Assembly (NCBI GenBank): GCA_963920665.1
Contig: OY987265.1
Coordinates: 39,251,001 to 39,315,000, forward strand
From: Straminergon stramineum
Lineage: Eukaryota; Streptophyta; Bryopsida; Hypnales; Calliergonaceae
Direction: 5' to 3'
Length of the DNA stretch: 64,000 bases
A program made the translations under genes and the position numbers. Shown here piece after piece: positions 9,950 to 22,479 of this stretch. Position 1 is the first letter of the stretch; each line of letters opens with the position of its first letter. A model generated the notes under the pieces. The model saw only the letters and a list, made by a program, of their open reading frames with translations. It was not told the origin of the DNA and made no database searches.

Positions 9950-12900
9950 AACTGTACCACATCAACAATCTGACATGGCCGAAGTTTGGCCACATAAGAT
10001 ATTATTATTTATTTATTTAATAATTAATAACTAATAATTTTTAAAATTTTAATGAATTTTGAATTTTTATTATTATTTAAATATTCTAAAGAGTATTGGC
10101 TGGTTCATAGGGTGGGGAACAACCTTGAAATGGTCTTCTAGAGGCCTAAAATAATATTTAATACTTTTGGCTTACTATTCTTCAATCTTTTCTATCTTAC
10201 TATCTTGTCAATTCTTTTGGCTTCAACTCTTTATAGTCATTTTTTTTTATTCTCTCTTTTGAACCGTTAATTTTTTAAATTCAATAGTGTTGCAATGGCA
10301 CAAGATCCACAAAGACCTAAAATAGTCATGTGCAATTGTTGGTTTCATTCTTTTGGAAGAAAATGTGTTTGGAAATCTACATATTACAGATACAAAGCTA
10401 AGGTGGGAAGATGTGCATGTTTCAATGAACATAGATTCAATGAGAGACATGGACATGATGCACCACGTATTCACGGTGTATTGGAAGTTGAAGGAAGTAT
10501 TGACTCTACAGAAAACAGAGAATATGAAAACAAAAGAGCACATGATGAAATGGGTGAAGGCGAAGAAACCAACGACACAACAAATGATCCAATAACTGAT
10601 TTGGCAAATGAAAATTTCATATAACTTAGAGCATGACATTTCAAATGACATGGCAAGTAATATGGCAGTTGATGTGCCAAGAAACTATATAGATGATATG
10701 GTGGGTGATGTTGGGGAACACCCCATAGATGACATGGCAAACAAGGAGGTCAGTGAGCGCTTATTGAATGCTATAAGACATGCATTCATTAAAATGCTAA
10801 GTGATTGGGATTCTTTTAATTATCCAATTTCTTGTCAAGATTCCATTATGCACCATTTATTTGATGGATTGAGCCTTGAAGAGGCTCATGGTATAGAACC
10901 AAAATTTGGAGGCATTTTTAGACTCGTGGTTGGAGAATGGAAAGGGGAATGGAATGAAGAACAAGTTGAAATTCTTGAAAAAAACTAATAAAGATGTATA
11001 AAAATAGACAATTGGTTGAACCCAAGAGGTACCAAATGTGTATTGGGTCAAGTGAGGAAAATGTACACAAGGCTATCATCCTTGAACCTAATGCTAAAGA
11101 TACATACAAAGGAGAGAAGGTGGTCAATTATCTATCCAATCCACGAAAAATCAAACAAAATTGTCACATCCATGTTGAAATATGTACAATATACCATACA
11201 ACAAGGAAAAATAAGATTCTAGTAGATTATTTACCTACTGGAAGTCAATTGCAAAACATTATGTGTTTGAAGTTGTATTCAAAAAGATTGTTAAGTTTAT
11301 GGAAGAATAAAGACCATTGGATGGGGAAGTCCGTGAATGATGTTCTTGCATCCATTAAAGATTTTTGGGATGGAGTGAAGTTAAGAATTTACCAAGATTG
11401 GTGGAATCCTCAATGCAAGTGGGAATTGCCAATATTTTCAAGAGTTGTAGAATGGCACATTGCACTTTTCCATACAAAAGTAATTATTTGATTTGTGGGT
11501 GGGATGAAGAATCACATATGTACAATTTGTGTATTATTTTGATTGTTGGAATTGTTTGGAAAAGGTATCATTTGTGAAGAAGATAATAGAAGGTGATTGG
11601 GATGGATTTATAGTTTCAAAGGTCACAATCAAAGCAACTAGGTTCCAGAAGTAGTCATCTTGAATGAAGGAATAACAAATCCAATTGAACTCATTTTAGA
11701 GTTTTTTTTATTTCAACAACATTTATTCCCAAAACCGGTGGTGCAAATACCATATTGAACAAAAAAGTTAAAGAGTTAGTGGTAAAACTATTGGACCCAT
11801 TTATTAAGGAGATGCATAATATTTATTATGATGGTTTCAACGTCAACTACCTAGAGTCTCTTATGAGGTAGCATTTTCCTAATATACTAAGAAACTCCCA
11901 TGTAAGGGCAATGTTGATACTTGTTACAACCTTATACTAGGGGACCACCTAGTACAATGCAAAATGGGAAAGTTGAAATTTTTTGGAATGTTCGCCTGTA
12001 GAAGGTGCAAAATGCACTAAGAATTGGTAGAGGGTCGTTGTGTATTCAACCATAACCGCAAGCAAATTCACCATCCTCCTAAAAAATGAAGTGCTGCACA
12101 ATTATGGGAAACTCTATGCAGATGGAACCAATTGCCTCCTCATCCCAAAAATGCATTCACTAGTCATGGACAAAGAATTGGTATTTTTCAAGAGTCTCCT
12201 TTGTAGAAATTGTATCACCTATACAGATTCAACTTTTCGTTGAATCTTATTTACGACGTAATGCACATTATGGGCTTGAATATTTTTAAATTGTACATCA
12301 ATAGGTTGTTTATCTGGATTGAAGAAGATGAAAATATAAGATGAAAGTATTGCAAATGTGTTTGATAGAAGAAGAGCTAGTCATGCCCTTGCGAGTTATG
12401 AGGAGGGCAATGGCCAAACGACCCATTTGAATATGGAAATTCTTTCATGGCGGAAGAAAACCAAAAATTTATTTAGTGAGTACTACCAAGTGTATTATAA
12501 ACATTGAATGAAGAAGAACATATGGATTCCAAACTCTTGGAGATGGGGTTGTGTCTCATTGATATATTACATTATTTTTTCAATGAGACCTGAATCAAAG
12601 GATGGACAACAATAGACCTACGTAATGTGAGACTATCGCTTCAAATATGATAGATGTTGTTGGAAGATTTATGTGGCCCAATGGAAAGACCTTTAGAGCA
12701 TATCAAAGGTGCAAAACACATCTTAGAGGATGTCTTAAGATTTGGAGACTTAGATGACTATTGGTGTTTCTTTTATGAAAGAGAGGTTCAAAAATACCAA
12801 AACATATACTCCAATGACAAACAAGTGGAATGAACCTTTATTGAGTTCTACACTCAGAGGCAATTTCAAAATGTAGAAACAAATGTTTGTACAGAGAGAG

Positions 12901-14900
12901 ATGGATTCAATATGTCAGAAAGAGCACTTTCTGAACTTCATGAGTATTTGCATGTGCATGAGTACCTGAATGAAGACAACAACTATGACACTTCTCGTTG
13001 TCCAACATAGCACAAGAAACACTTTTTGACTTGCACCAACATTGAAGCTACTAGGAAGACTAACAAGTTGTTGAAGAATACATCGGGAATTGTATGTTCA
13101 CATACAACTTCTTCAATAGGACTTTTGATTGGAACAACATAGGTAGGAGAGCTTGGCCTAAACTTGCCGATGCCACATTAGGTAACTTCTTACAACACCA
13201 TTTTGAAGTGGAAGTGCATATGACACATCAAGAAGTGTATGCTACAAGGAGTACTATATGAGATTGGAGATGATGTTGTTGTTATCCCCAATGATTTGGA
13301 ACATGTATCTATGAAAGCCAAAATATTTCAATTCATCTATGTATGGTATAAGAGAAAAATGCAAGTTTTTTTTGTGCCAATTTTTATTACATCTATTGAA
13401 TAATGACTCCAGATGGCCAAAGAATGTGACAAAAAACAAAATTCCATAACTTGGGGACAAATTATGTGGAATCCATTATGAAGATGCTTTTGATATACGT
13501 AAACCGCATGGCTCCATTTGATGATAAATGTTTAGGCCTTTGAGATTTTTACAATATAAATTTATAAAGATTGGTCTTGTCTATGATGGAATGAGAAGGT
13601 AAGGGTTGAAAATTGCTTATGCATTAGAAAAAATCTGAACCCTAAAAGAGACTGCGACTTTGCTATTGTAGCAGTGCAATTAGGGAAAAAAATATTTTTA
13701 AAAATAATTAATTAATTAATTTTTCCGAAATGACTTGGCACCACTGATGCCATGTCGGATATGGCAATTTTCAAAATTTCATTTTTTTTGTAGTGTTTTC
13801 ATTTTTTTTCATTTTCATTTTTCTAAATTACACAATAGTATACTTGAACAATAGGCTTATGTGATGAAGCAAGTGATAGTAGTAATACTTTATGTAAGTA
13901 GCATTCCAAGTAGTATACATATTAACTCGTATAAGATTAAGGCCATTTCTATGTTAGAAAACCACTCAGAACTACCATTGTTGTTTCGTTCATCTAGAAA
14001 AACGGATAGAATTGATAGAAATCATGTAGTAAAAAGTTCATGAAGTTTCACCATATAAAGTAGAACATATTAGCATTCAAAATTGGGAAAAAAGTTATTT
14101 TGAACATTAACCAACAATTTCAAATGATGTTGACTGCCATTTGTGGATATAATTTGCAATTTGGACTTTGAAGTATAAAAAAATTATGTTCAACAATTGA
14201 GTTGAAAATGTAGGAATATATATATTTTTAAATACTTTCTTTTTATTTTATTAAATACTATTATGTAGAGGTAGGACAAAGATTGAAAGAAAAACTAAAT
14301 CATTAATAACTCTAAGATGGAGTTGAAACACAATAATCCCAATGGTGAGATAGTTCTAGTAAGCAAAAAGAATCCTTGAAGGACATTGCAAACCCTACAT
14401 ATGGTCATTTCAAAACCCTAAACTTGAATCTTTGCATAGCTCAATATGATTTTCAATCATATTGAGCTTAAGTAAGAAAATGTAGATTAAATTTTCTTCT
14501 TTTTATTCCATTTTTATGTGTTTCAACAGTTTTTTTAAATATCTATGTGCGTGACACTTTGAAGAGAGCATCTTCGAAGCTCAAAGTACACCACACAATA
14601 GGGGAGGTTTGAGGGCTCTACAAGCTTGCGAGTTCCCAAGCTATGGGGAATGCAGGAATTGTGCCATTGCTGCAATCTGACATGGCCAAGATTGTGCCAC
14701 ATCAAAAAAAAATTGAATTTTTTTTCAACTTCTCTTAGCATTTCAGAACTAACTATTTTTTTTATTTTTTATTTTTTGATACTTATTTTACTAATAGTAG
14801 CTAGCCATTCTCGAATAGCACAGGGAATAGGTAGGGGAATAGTCTTGAAATGGGCATCCCTTGCCCCAAAATCTCCCCTAATGTTTTGAACTTTTTATAT
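9950..14900. mobile_element. Decayed transposon region with repeated flanks
   Basis: Two diverged direct copies of one segment bracket the transposase-like remnant: 9950-10170 and about 14665-14900. Both contain CAATCTGACATGGCC followed by GTGCCACAT or GGCCACAT, an AT-rich stretch, then GGGGAA...CTTGAAATGG. This could be a diverged pair of long terminal or subterminal repeats. A third related phrase (GCCATGTCGGATATGGC) occurs near 13750. Exact borders are not visible. Confidence 0.4.
10283..13660 (+). pseudogene. Degenerate transposase-like gene
   Basis: Frame-broken coding remnants lie along the plus strand. Recognisable pieces include a DVMHI-type segment (NLIYDVMHIMGLNIFKL) near 12240-12290 and, near 12680-12900, a segment reading PLEHIKGAKHILEDVLRFG followed by YWCFFYERE. 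Such spaced Trp/Phe-Glu-Arg and Asp-x-Met-His motifs resemble the TNP2/DUF4218 part of plant CACTA (En/Spm) transposases, but I cannot prove the family. At least ten frameshifts or stops interrupt it, so it is inactive. N-terminal pieces (10295-11490) contain clusters of Asn/Asp/Met-rich sequence without recognisable domains. Confidence 0.5.
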
Positions 14901-16100
14901 TAGATTTATCTTTGTGTGAGCTAAAAGAATACATTATGTACACTATGTTGTTTGTCATTGTTATTTTTGTTTTTCTTGAAAATTGTGATACCATGTAAAG
15001 CATTTTTGTAATTATTGTGATGTTTACATAGAAAATACTTTAAAAAATAATATTAAATCTAATTTAATGATTTTAATTACGAAAAAATGAGATAAAATTT
15101 TGAACATATATTAGTGGATGTGAAGAAATTCAAATTTTAGAAATGTGTGGTTTAATGTAGAAATCTAACAAAGTTTGACCAATCCCAAACATGAAATGTC
15201 TTTTACGAGTTAAGATTTGTAAAATTTTTTTTGAAAAATTATTAAACTTGCATTTAGAAATGAATCCTTAGAGTTATTTTTTCAAGAAGATACTCAAATT
15301 GCCTAGAAAACAAGATTGTTCATAGCTTTTACATCAGTAATCCAAATAGAATGAATTAGAGATTCACATGTGGAAAAGAATATGGTGTATAAGAAAAAAA
15401 ATTAATTTGATTCGAAGTTACTGAGGGTGTTTTTTTGCCCACCAAGTTTAAATTTAGGCTTTCTATAGTATAACTTTTGCCCTTTTAAAAACTCATTGAA
15501 ATAAAAAGTTATACTCCCACAAAACCAAGAAGTTCTTCTCTATTTAGAAAAAGTTTCAAGAAGGTTCGCTATAAATTGAGGTCATAGGAACATGCTTGGA
15601 TCCATTTTGTCTCCAAAGGGGACAATGGGCTTTTAAAAGTTAATAAATTTAAAGAGTTGCAAAAAAAAATTCCATGTGTTCTCAAAATTATAAACTAACA
15701 TTAAGTACCTATTTTGTGTAGGATGCCATTTGCACAATTAGATTTATTATTTCTTCTATTATTATTTTTTTGAAGTTTCAATATTGATTTTTTCCAAAAT
15801 TTAACTACAAATCTCATAATAGTAGTTGGAAAATACAAATTTTTGTAATGAATTTGGAATAATATGTAGTATGAGGTGGTATGCAGACAATTTGAAAATA
15901 CCAATATAAAAGCACTAGAGGTTTTGGGAAAACCGAAAAAAAAAAAAAATAGTAATAATAATAATTTTTTAAAATAAAAATTAAAAAAAATTAAAAAAAA
16001 TTAAAAATTAAAAATTAAAAAATATATATATAACATTTTGGAATTACCAAAATTGAATATAATGGGCATTTTGGAAAATCATTAATCCAAAAATGCCAAA
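14901..16100. other. AT-rich intergenic DNA
   Basis: No gene is seen. A poly-A/T-rich low-complexity stretch with short (TA)n runs from about 15940 to 16035. The segment 15430-15630 is loosely similar to 25980-26180 (both contain an AACTTTTGC phrase followed by GATCATAGG or GGTCATAGG), suggesting a dispersed repeat. Confidence 0.4.
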
Positions 16101-16104
16101 GGTA

Positions 16105-17265
16105 TTTTTTGAAGATCTAGTTTTCTGCTTTAAATTGAACAAAAAACAAACATTTTGATAAGTTATATCCCTTTAAAAAAAATGATAATTGCACAAATTT
16201 AAACTACACATATTAGAATAAACTCATGAAAAGCGAACAAAACAATTTTACTTATGGATTGAGAGATTGTAATGTTTAATCATGAAGGTACTAAAACTGC
16301 AAAAGTATTTAAAAGTCTTTCAATCCTCATTTCACATGCAAAATATAAAAAATTGGTCACCAAAAGAATAAAAGGTTGTAATGCCGAAGATGCCTAACCC
16401 CAATCAATTAATGACTTCTCAAAATGTACTCTATAGTTTTTTAAAAATTAATTTGTAATGTGTTTTTTCTTTAAAGATTAGTTTATTTGAGGCTAATTTC
16501 CAAGAACCTTGAGCTATATGGGAAGTCAAGATTGCATTGGAAAGCCTACATAAAGTCTTGACTAGAAAAATCATAATCAATCATTTCCAAAATTGGATAT
16601 TTGAAGCCAAAACTAGACTACGAAAACAAATTCAAAATATTAAATATTAAAAGTAAAATTTTGGTTAGGATTAATTTAACTTCAAAAGATTGATGTCACC
16701 AAAATTTGGTGCCTCGGCCATTTAGGGGTTTTGCTCTTCCTAGTAGAACTAAAATAAGCTTGCTCTAAACCAATACTATTGTTTTACAAAAAATCATTGC
16801 ATCATATCTTACAAATCAACAACTTAGTTGGACATTCACCACATTTGAGCGAACGTTAAAAATTCTAATTGGATGCCCAAATCCAAAAATTTATGTTGCC
16901 CAAAAAGAACTAGGCAATTTGGGCATCTTTTCCTATTTAAACTCTTCATTTACTTTTGAAATTTTGTATGTATGTAACTAATCAAACATGACATAACATT
17001 TAATTGTAAGAAAAGACTAATTTATGTGCAAAACCTTATTGCAAGAGGAGTCAAAACTCTAATAACCTTATAGGACAAGTTTGAAAAAAAAACCATTTTT
17101 GTCTAATTGCAAATGTTATTATCTTGAAATCTAATCTTTTCATTCTTGAAATTTTTTCTAAAAATTTCAAATATTTGTCTTTCAGATTTCATTGTTTGGA
17201 TTTCAAAAAAGAAATTTCCTCATTGCATAAGAAATCATCAAAAAATGACTACTTAGAATAGGTCA
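16105..17265 (+). repeat. Dispersed repeat family B, copy 1 (uninterrupted)
   Basis: Three consecutive blocks match, in the same order and orientation, blocks at 47075-47455, 48749-49012 and 51390-51785. Shared phrases include ACATTTTGATAAGTT, TATGGATTGA.AGATTGTAATGTTT, AAAATCATAATCAATCATTT and CTTCATTTACTTTTGAAATTT. Here the blocks are contiguous, so this copy is close to the state before insertions at the 47-kb locus. No coding potential remains. Confidence 0.8.
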
Positions 17266-18070
17266 ATAGGTGGATAATTAGTTGACATGAGAATGAGGAT
17301 GCCCACGTCACACAAACTACAATGACACAAATACAACTAGTGTTGACCATTGAGTAATATGTCCTTGCAATAAATAATTTTGACCGCACTAAACAACCAT
17401 TTTGGTGTAGTATATTGCCAATTTACTTTTAAAAAAATTTGTACAAGGAGATGTAGAGTAAGCTAACATCCCTTATTTGCTTCTAACTTTTTCAAACATC
17501 TTCTCTAGATAAATTTTGCTCATAACTATTTTTGGGAAGCTCACAATCACAAACACATTTCTATTTGGAATCCAATTTTGATGAAACTCAACTTGATTTT
17601 TCAACTTTTATTACTTTAAAGGTTTTTGAAAACAATTATTTTACTATGCCCAAACGAGGTCTAAAGTTCTATTTAGTCCAAAATTCCTGCATTTTTGACA
17701 ATGAGTAGTCAAGCTCTCACCTTCAAATTGTCTAATAGTACCCTTTGAGGATTAATAACAAAAAATGAATTTCACCTTATAATTTTTTGGTTTGTTTGTT
17801 TTCCTTCATAGATTGGGTGGGGATCTAGAGTTGTCTCTTTCATTTTTTTGGCTTGATCTAACTAAAGAGGGTTTAGCTGTTGGAGCGTCAGGTCGGGTCA
17901 AGTTGTTGGACCTGAACAAACAGGTCCTGAAGAAAACGGGCATTTCGACATTTACATCATGCACCAAAACACCAATTGAAAGACCACTGTTCTCACAAAG
18001 ATACAATTGGAGCTGGCTGTGAGGACCCATAAGATACAAATTTGTGTAAATGTCGGAAGATATATATTGA
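17266..18070. other. Intergenic, possible retroelement fragment
   Basis: No reliable gene. Between 17800 and 18040 both strands are open for about 75 codons and the GC content rises; the plus strand reads PIERPLFSQRYNWSWL before a stop. I do not recognise it; a retroelement-derived fragment is possible. Confidence 0.3.
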
Positions 18071-18355
18071 CGTTGAGTTTGTCTATGCGCGCGATATTTG
18101 AGCTAGCTAGCTAGTTCGTGATCGATCGAGTTCTGTGCGATCACGTTGAATCTGTCTGTGCGCGCGATGTATGAGCTAGCTAGTTCGTGATCGAGTTCTG
18201 TGCGATCACTTTGAGTCTCTTAATTGTGCGCGCGATATATGAGCTAGCTAGTTGGTGATCGAGTTCTATGCGATCACGTTGAATCTGTCTGTGCTCGCGA
18301 TGATGAGCTAGCTAGTTACGAGACAGTGATCGAGTGGCGTTGAGTCTTTCATGCG
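18071..18355 (+). repeat. Four-copy 65-78 bp tandem repeat
   Basis: Units start near 18071, 18144, 18209 and 18277. Each has CGTTGAATCTGTCTGTG, then GCGCGCGAT, then GAGCTAGCTAGTT, then GTGATCGAGTTCTGTGCGATCA. The unit is rich in self-complementary words (GCGCGC, GCTAGC, GATCGATC). It directly precedes the candidate gene at 18437. Confidence 0.9.
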
Positions 18356-18436
18356 ACCAGCCGTCATCATATGGTCAAACGAGGAGGAAACTCGTAAGAA
18401 ACTACGCGCGCGGAGGTCGCTGAGATTGCCCGCAGG

Positions 18437-18991
18437 ATGGGCGCCACATACAAGTTCGCGGAAGACCGAACAAGTGAAACACCGACCGAGGAAAGTGCGC
18501 CTCGGAAACGACGACATCTCCCGTCCGTGGCTCCATTCGAAGCGAAAGGTTACCGGTACAGGCGGATCACGCGAAATGGGCCAGTGCCGTACCCACCCCG
18601 AGTGAATCCGTTTCCAAAGTTTATGAGCTACACACCAGTGACACCACCCAGTGTTGAAGAAACCCACGTGGAAACCAAGGTGCGTCAATTTCTTGGAATT
18701 TGCAGAGTTCATAAGCTTCTGATGTTTGAATTCCCCGACTTCGTCTCTTTTCACGTTGCTGGATGATTTTTGTCGCCTAATATATCGACTCGATTCTGCC
18801 CTTTGACGTACGTACAGCATTCTCTTATGAGCCAATGGCAAAGCACGATCGGTATTCCACCAGAGTCTCCACCCGAAGAGGCCAAGGCAACGCCACATGA
18901 TGGCGAGGACACGAATTCGAACATTTCTCCAGAGTCTACACCCGAAGAGGGCAACGCAACATTATCACATCCAAACGAACGAGGGATATGA
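18437..18991 (+). CDS. Candidate orphan gene, Pro/Glu-rich product
   Basis: Exons 18437-18679 and 18818-18991 join in frame across AAG|GTGCGT and a TACGTACAG acceptor, giving 138 residues. I do not recognise the product. The first part is basic and Pro/Tyr-rich (KRRHLPS, GYRYRRITRNG, PYPPRVNPFP); the second is acidic with two copies of a PES[PT]PEE motif. The GC content is well above the surrounding DNA. An in-frame stop at 18395 precedes the ATG, but the intervening codons look coding-like, so an upstream exon is possible. A 47-codon frame at 19051-19194 (ILELIVTPDVVEVDDLDATY) also looks coding and could be a further exon. Not supported by any known domain, so it could also be a decayed mobile-element gene. 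Confidence 0.4.
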
Positions 18992-19194
18992 TTTCGATCA
19001 GCAGGTTCCAGCTAGATTCCAGCAGATTCCAGTAGAATTTTTCTTTGGAGGTTGTACAGATCGACCAGATTGCGCAGCACATTCTAGAGCTCATCGTTAC
19101 TCCTGATGTTGTGGAAGTAGACGATTTGGACGCCACGTACAATGGCTGTCGAAACAAGATAGTGTGTGTTCCTTTGTTTTACCAATTTCAGTGA

Positions 19195-21207
19195 TGGATT
19201 ATCACAAATAATCAATTGAGGATCGGACACTATCTTCATGTTTTTGTTTTCCTTTCTCGTCATGCAAGCGATTACTCATTGCTTTGGATTAGGCTTTGCA
19301 ATCGAATAATAAATGCTTTTCGATTTCATGAGTGATTTTGTGTGGGACTGCTCAGAAGAATTTATCAATGAGAGATGTATGGTCGCAGACTCACAGACCA
19401 AAACCCCCTCACACAATCATGTTGAGAGTGCAGACAGTCTACAATGGCATTGCTGCGCTTGTTGTTCCATCATAAATGAGTAATTCAGGCACGGAAAATG
19501 AGACAAATCACCTCCACTTTTTTTTGCCTCTTCATTGATTTCTTCAATTCGTTCTTGAGCGAAATGCTTTGGCAAAACAGATTAATTTGTTCACGGATTC
19601 AGCAATACATCTGAGAGTGACCAGTGCAGGCAGGTTCTTCTCTACTACATGCATGCGAGAATCTTTAGAAAAAAGGAGTGTTTGACTAATCATTAAAAAA
19701 TGGTTGTCAAGCTGCTCAGAAGCTTGGCGACGTTGGGAGAGAAATAGAATGTGAACTCTTTTTTTTATTAATTAATTGGGGCTTCATTCAGTTAGTTAAT
19801 CATATATGAGGCTGTGATTACAGTGATTAATTACAGTCTCACTCTATGCACTGTAAACAACTTCAGGCATTCCGAAGTCCAAGTTTTTTCTAAGAAATCC
19901 TTGGAATGCAAAGCTGCACATCCTTTACGCACATTTGAGAAAGTAAAGTCATGATTGTTGTTGGGAATGTCGCATTTATTGGTATTGAAGAACTCCGTAT
20001 AATGTTTAAGTTATCTTTTAGAAGGGGTATGGAATTTTATTTTATTTTTTGATTAAAAATTCATAATCTACGTGGTTCCCAGCAATGATCGGAAAAAATC
20101 GGCAGTTACTTCAAAGCTAGCCCGTGGATTTGGGAAAAAAACTGGTTGTATTTTGAAATTAAAGGATGCTAAACTGGGAAGAAATTTCTAGAACTGAAAA
20201 TCAACCGGAGCCACCCCAAATTTGGAGGATATTTGACTGCTTCCTTAGAATATTTGGGGGATTTCAGCTACCTTGCTAAAAAAATTATTGGCTAATACTT
20301 GGCTAATGAAGGTCTATTACCACCGGATATCAACCTCCACTTTCAATTTGCAAGGGAGTATAGAGTGGATGGACAAAACTTTTGGAGATATATGGACTTC
20401 AATTAGTTGGAGTCCATCTTTGAAATTAAAATATCCTAACCTACTAACTCTTGTTGAAATTGCTAAGTGTCAATGTGTGAGCACGGCGCACGTGTGAAAG
20501 GGTATTTTCAATGCAAAATAACATCAAGCAAAAACTTCAAAATCGTATGACAACATCCAATTTGGACAGTGTCATGCAATTGGCCTTGGAAAGACATGAC
20601 AAAGACTATGAACGTGAAATTGGTACATCCTAAACTCTTTTGATTTCATGCAACCTTTTCATAGCCATCCTCAACTCCATAATGCATGGTTTGGGAGGAT
20701 CCTTGGCCTTCAAGTGGTGAAGGGCTTTTTGCTAGGTCCAATTCCTACTAAGGATGCGATATTAATTAGTACTTTCATTTTCAAATTGTTTTTCTATATT
20801 CTATAGAAATTTTGCAATTTTACACAGTGCCAATTTCAATATGGAGGAAATTAGCCGGTGAGAAATTGAAATTGAAGGAAATAAAGCGGTTCTTTTTGTG
20901 ATTCAAAGGATGTTACCGGTGCCCATTGAAAAAAACCCAGTTCATTTTCGTGGAAGGAGGAAATCAGCAAGAGGACCTCGAAAAATTTCACGAACATTGG
21001 TTCCCAAGCCTCCAAGGTCCATGGCATTTCCCTGAAGGGGTCTGGTATTTTCATATTGTAGTGTTGCCACTCAACTTTAATTTGTCATGATCAGGTTGTC
21101 AATTTTCAGAGTAAAGATGATAATAACATTGTTAAGATTGTCATATTTAGAGAAAATAAAGATGGTAATAGGGTTATTTATCAATATTTTAATCAACTCA
21201 ACAAACT
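19195..21207. other. Intergenic, nothing recognised
   Basis: No ORF or splice-linked exon set with recognisable protein sequence was found on either strand. The sequence is moderately AT-rich and non-repetitive within the window. Confidence 0.4.
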
Positions 21208-21465
21208 CACTACACAAAATAGTGAAATTAGGTTGCCCCACACTAATTTCTTGACAATTGACACTATATAAATATTTTCAGTTATTGTACAAGAATGCAC
21301 TACTTTTGAATTAGGTAATGTTGTAATTGGGACTCATGATCCTCCACATATACAAATGAAAATATTTTAGGAATATTTGTTGAATTTGATGGCTTATAAC
21401 ATAACTTTCTTGTTGTAAGGTAACCTAATTGTTAAGGCAACCTAATTTCTCTAATTTGTGTAGTG
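21208..21465. mobile_element. CACTA-type MITE, 258 bp
   Basis: The left end starts CACTACACAAAATAGTG and the right end reads CACTACACAAATTAGAG on the other strand; the terminal repeat continues to about 30 bp with two mismatches (both end in GAAATTAGGTTGCC). The CACTA terminus points to the En/Spm superfamily. A matching three-base target duplication is not evident. Confidence 0.65.
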
Positions 21466-22479
21466 TTATATAGAGTACAATCTAGTTGAAGTAGTCAAAA
21501 GAACTGAGTGATGGGTGGTGTCCATTGCTCCATGACAATACAAGTAAGGTTGAGGTACCAGTAATCGATCATTTAAAGGAGATTTCCCATTTCCAACCAC
21601 TAAAGCAATTACATGTATTTGTAGGGTGGGTTTCTTCAATGGGGAAATTTTCTTGTGTGCAAAAATAGAGTTTGGAAGGTTTTCAAAATTTCCCAAATTT
21701 TTATTTCTCAAAACATAATCATTATGAATTTTTGAGTGGAAGATTCCATTCCTCCCACTCTTGTCATACAGACCTTCCTATTTCCCACCAAGGGATGGTT
21801 GCAATATTGAGAGTCTTGTAGAACAATCACAATGTGCCACAATTGCACTTGGAATTGCGCTGTAATAAATTGTTGTTTATCACCTCCTGTGCAAAAAGAG
21901 AGTAGCCTATATTGATAAAATGGAGGGTGATCAAGAAAGGGAAATCTCCCATAAGCAATTTTGGAGTTGATCATGAGTAGTATCAAGTGATGGAAATTTT
22001 CCATATAGGAAGATAGGAAATATGGAGATTACAAAATTTTCAGAATTTTATTCTCCAAATGGAAATTGTTATAAATTTTGGAGCCATAAAGTACTCATAA
22101 CCCATAGCCAATGTCTAGACTCTTCCAATTTTGATCATTCAAGAACTGCTTTCCTACTCACTATCTACTTCCTATTTTCTTGCTCACAATTTCAAGACAT
22201 GTATTATAACCTTACTAGTGCCATCTTTGAAAACAAACCAAAAAACACATTCCAAATTTCGGTTAGAAATCTATTCTAGCCCTTAGTTGGAAATATTGCA
22301 CCCTACAAGTTGGGTACTAGGTGTGGTTGACAACTAGTGCTTCTACCTTAATTCATGGATGTTAATATTACATTAATCCTTATAGTCCCTAGGGCATTCT
22401 TCTATCAAAAACCATTCAAAACTTCCGTTTTCAATGCAAACAACAAAAATTGAGTTAAGAAACTTATACAATGTCGCAA
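21466..22479. other. Intergenic, nothing recognised
   Basis: Short open frames on both strands show no recognisable protein. The sequence changes abruptly to GC-richer composition after about 22480. Confidence 0.35.

Noticed and set aside
10247..10740. Minus-strand frames of 89-134 codons
   Set aside because: They are hydrophobic shadows antisense to the transposase-like remnant and have no domain signature.
16012..16034. Short TA-repeat tract
   Set aside because: Simple low-complexity sequence in AT-rich DNA; too short to be of note as a microsatellite.
18308..18898. 196-codon minus-strand frame
   Set aside because: It overlaps the plus-strand two-exon model, has no recognisable protein and lacks supporting splice structure; the GC-richer composition explains its openness.
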